This document shows positions 5,555-7,143 of a DNA stretch of 7,143 bases, piece after piece. Both the position numbers and the translations under genes were made by a program. Source of the DNA: Lachnospiraceae bacterium (GTDB taxonomy: Bacteria; Bacillota; Clostridia; Lachnospirales; Lachnospiraceae); assembly GCA_009774235.1 (NCBI GenBank), contig VSNJ01000190.1:1-7143 (forward strand). The letters are read 5' to 3'. The stretch's first letter is position 1; each line of letters opens with the position of its first letter. The notes under the pieces were generated by a model that made no database searches, was not told where the DNA came from, and saw only the letters and a list, made by a program, of their open reading frames with translations.

Positions 5555-7054
5555 CTATATTGCATTTATAAATTTCATAAATGCACTTGTTCCATTATCA
5601 TCATTTTTAAATACACCAGCATGTTCAAGAACCTTTTTAAATACTATTCCAATTTCTTTCTGTAGTATGCCATCAACATTACTTTCATCTATTTTATCAT
5701 ATGCTGGTTTAAAACTGTCCACCCAGTCTGCATGTTTCTCCAGTTCCTCATCACTTCTTATATCTTTGCCTGCTACAATAAACTCCCCAAGCCTTTTCAT
5801 TTCATTCTTCAGGCGGGCTGGAAGTACCGCAAGCCCCATAACTTCAATAAGCCCTATATTCTCTTTTTTAATATGGTGCAGTTCTTTATGAGGATGGTAT
5901 ACACCAAGTGGATGCTCTTCTGTTGTAATATTATTACGTAGTACAAGGTCAAGCTCATACTTTCCGTCACGCATACGTGCTATAGGCGTAATTGTATTAT
6001 GTGGTTCCCCGTCTGTTTCTGCAAATACAAATGCATCCTCATCTGTATATGCACGCCATGTATCAAGAATATGTGCAGCAAGTTCTACAAGCCTGTCACT
6101 GTCACTATGGCTTATCCTTATTACTGACATAGGCCAGTTTACTATTCCTGCTTTAACATCTTCATACCCTTTTATATTAATATCTTTCCTGGTTTCTGCC
6201 CTTTCCATTGCAAATTCATAATGACCGCCCTGGAAATGCTCATGTGTAAGTATTGAACCTCCTACAATAGGAAGGTCTGCATTAGAACCAATAAAATAAT
6301 GAGGGAAAAGTTTAATAAAATCAAAAAGTTTCCTAAAAGCTGATTTATCAATTTTCATTGGCGTATGCTCTGAATTAAGTACAATACAATGTTCATTATA
6401 ATATACATAAGGTGAATACTGGAACCCCCATTTGCCACCATCAATAGTAATAGGGATAATACGGTGGTTCTCCCTTGCAGGATGGTTTAAACGTCCTGCA
6501 TATCCTTCATTCTCCACACAAAGCTGGCACTTAGGGTATGCACTCTGTTTAGAATTTCTTGCTGCTGCAATAGCTTTTGGGTCTTTCTCAGGCTTTGAAA
6601 GATTAATTGTAACATCAAGCTTTCCATACTCTGTATCTGCCGTCCACTTCATATCTTTTACAATACGGTATCTGCGGATGTAATCTGTATCACAGCTGAA
6701 ATTATAATAAAAATCTGTTGCTTTCTGTGGTGATTCTTTATAAAGCCCATTAAACTTATTTATTACTACACTTGGAGCTGGTACAAGGCATCCCATAATC
6801 TTTGTATCCATCAGGTCCCTGTATACTATACTGTCAGCTTCCATAACACTATTAGCATACGCAAAATCAAGCATGCCTGCAAGTATACACTCAAGTTCTT
6901 CACTTTCTGGCACTTCCTGTGGTTCTATATACTCATCAAGCTTAAGCACCTCAAGTATACGGTTGATTGTATACATCTCATCATCTTTTACAATAAGTTC
7001 CTTGTCCAACCCATAATTAACCAGCTGTCTTATTAATTTGTTGATATCTCCCAT
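5555..7054 (-). CDS. galT: Class II (Firmicute-type) galactose-1-phosphate uridylyltransferase
   Basis: GalT transfers UMP from UDP-glucose to galactose 1-phosphate, giving UDP-galactose and glucose 1-phosphate, in the cytoplasmic Leloir pathway. The 499 residues fit the long class II family (about 490-510) rather than the roughly 350-residue class I. The active-site segment GGSILTHEHFQGG holds the HxHxQ triad at His271, His273 and Gln275. By analogy with the HPHxQ of class I, His273 is the likely uridylylated nucleophile. Other family landmarks are CQLC (Cys176, Cys179), NHPAREN at 190-196, NSEHTPM at 227-233 and YHPHKELHHIKKENIGLIEVMG from about 396. The frame is intact. The start ATG follows AGGAGG with a short 3-base gap, which still fits the overlapping AGAGGAGGA register, and the N-terminus matches the family. 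The GH94 gene follows in the same direction after 173 bases. The galT leader contains a terminator-like hairpin. A galK or galE neighbour may lie upstream, beyond the window. Confidence 0.95.
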   Translation of the reverse strand: MGDINKLIRQLVNYGLDKELIVKDDEMYTINRILEVLKLDEYIEPQEVPESEELECILAGMLDFAYANSVMEADSIVYRDLMDTKIMGCLVPAPSVVINKFNGLYKESPQKATDFYYNFSCDTDYIRRYRIVKDMKWTADTEYGKLDVTINLSKPEKDPKAIAAARNSKQSAYPKCQLCVENEGYAGRLNHPARENHRIIPITIDGGKWGFQYSPYVYYNEHCIVLNSEHTPMKIDKSAFRKLFDFIKLFPHYFIGSNADLPIVGGSILTHEHFQGGHYEFAMERAETRKDINIKGYEDVKAGIVNWPMSVIRISHSDSDRLVELAAHILDTWRAYTDEDAFVFAETDGEPHNTITPIARMRDGKYELDLVLRNNITTEEHPLGVYHPHKELHHIKKENIGLIEVMGLAVLPARLKNEMKRLGEFIVAGKDIRSDEELEKHADWVDSFKPAYDKIDESNVDGILQKEIGIVFKKVLEHAGVFKNDDNGTSAFMKFINAI

Positions 7055-7057
7055 AAT

Positions 7058-7063
7058 CCTCCT
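7058..7063 (-). promoter_or_regulatory. galT ribosome binding site
   Basis: AGGAGG on the minus strand lies three bases before the ATG at 7054, closer than usual. The run AGAGGAGGA also allows a GAGG register six bases away. A second AAGGAG at 7082-7077 has no start codon at a useful distance. It overlaps, by one base, the segment complementary to the leader hairpin. Confidence 0.7.
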
Positions 7064-7086
7064 CTTTTCTGCACTGCTCCTTCTTT

Positions 7087-7125
7087 AAAAACAGCTTTGT
7101 GCCAGGCAGTGCATGGACACAAAGC
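7087..7125 (-). terminator. Intrinsic terminator hairpin in the leader/upstream region of galT
   Basis: On the minus strand the arms GCTTTGTG (7125-7118) and CACAAAGC (7101-7094) pair perfectly. CCA/TGG and GC/GC pairs inside shorten the loop to ACT. TGTTTTT follows at once (7093-7087), so this has the form of an intrinsic terminator. It lies only 32 bases before the galT ATG, with no room for a full promoter after it. It is either the leaky end of an upstream gene outside the window or an attenuator in the galT transcript. Confidence 0.75.
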
Positions 7126-7143
7126 ATTAATTACAATTTATTT

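Overview
The window looks like a chromosomal segment of a low-GC, anaerobic, fermentative Firmicute. The best guess is a Clostridia member of the Lachnospiraceae type. That guess rests on AT-rich spacers, strong AGGAGG-type ribosome binding sites, an [FeFe]-hydrogenase maturase (HydG), a Firmicute-type class II GalT and a GH94 disaccharide phosphorylase. It is family-level inference; I cannot name the species from sequence alone.

Layout: one plus-strand gene (142-927) encodes a small soluble protein with a PocR sensory domain joined to a short chemoreceptor-like signalling hairpin. It converges on hydG (minus strand, 1040-2458), and the two share a strong bidirectional terminator at 964-995. 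Upstream of hydG lies a 69-codon remnant (2610-2819, minus) of the RQYGKTT-type AAA-ATPase/nuclease family, cut off just after its Walker A-like segment. Then come a GH94 phosphorylase gene (2985-5381, minus) and galT (5555-7054, minus). The galT leader at the right edge carries an intrinsic-terminator hairpin.

How the genes fit together: GalT exchanges UDP between glucose and galactose 1-phosphates (Leloir pathway). The GH94 enzyme should cleave a beta-linked disaccharide with phosphate to give a hexose 1-phosphate, probably glucose 1-phosphate. Both therefore feed the same sugar-phosphate pool. The GH94 gene has its own well-formed promoter, with a near-perfect 17-bp palindrome filling the -35/-10 spacer, so it is probably repressed by a DNA-binding regulator independently of galT. 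HydG supplies the Fe(CO)2CN-type units for [FeFe] hydrogenase, which disposes of fermentation electrons as H2. It has its own extended -10 promoter and no visible hydE, hydF or hydrogenase neighbour.

I found no clear undescribed multi-gene system. The points most worth a second look are: the palindromic operator of the GH94 gene; the apparent replacement of a phosphate-site histidine by glutamine in that enzyme; the terminator-like hairpin in the galT leader; and the PocR/mini-chemoreceptor protein with a palindrome in its upstream region. There are no RNA genes, CRISPR arrays or insertion sequences that I can support, and no stretch longer than about 300 bases without a gene.
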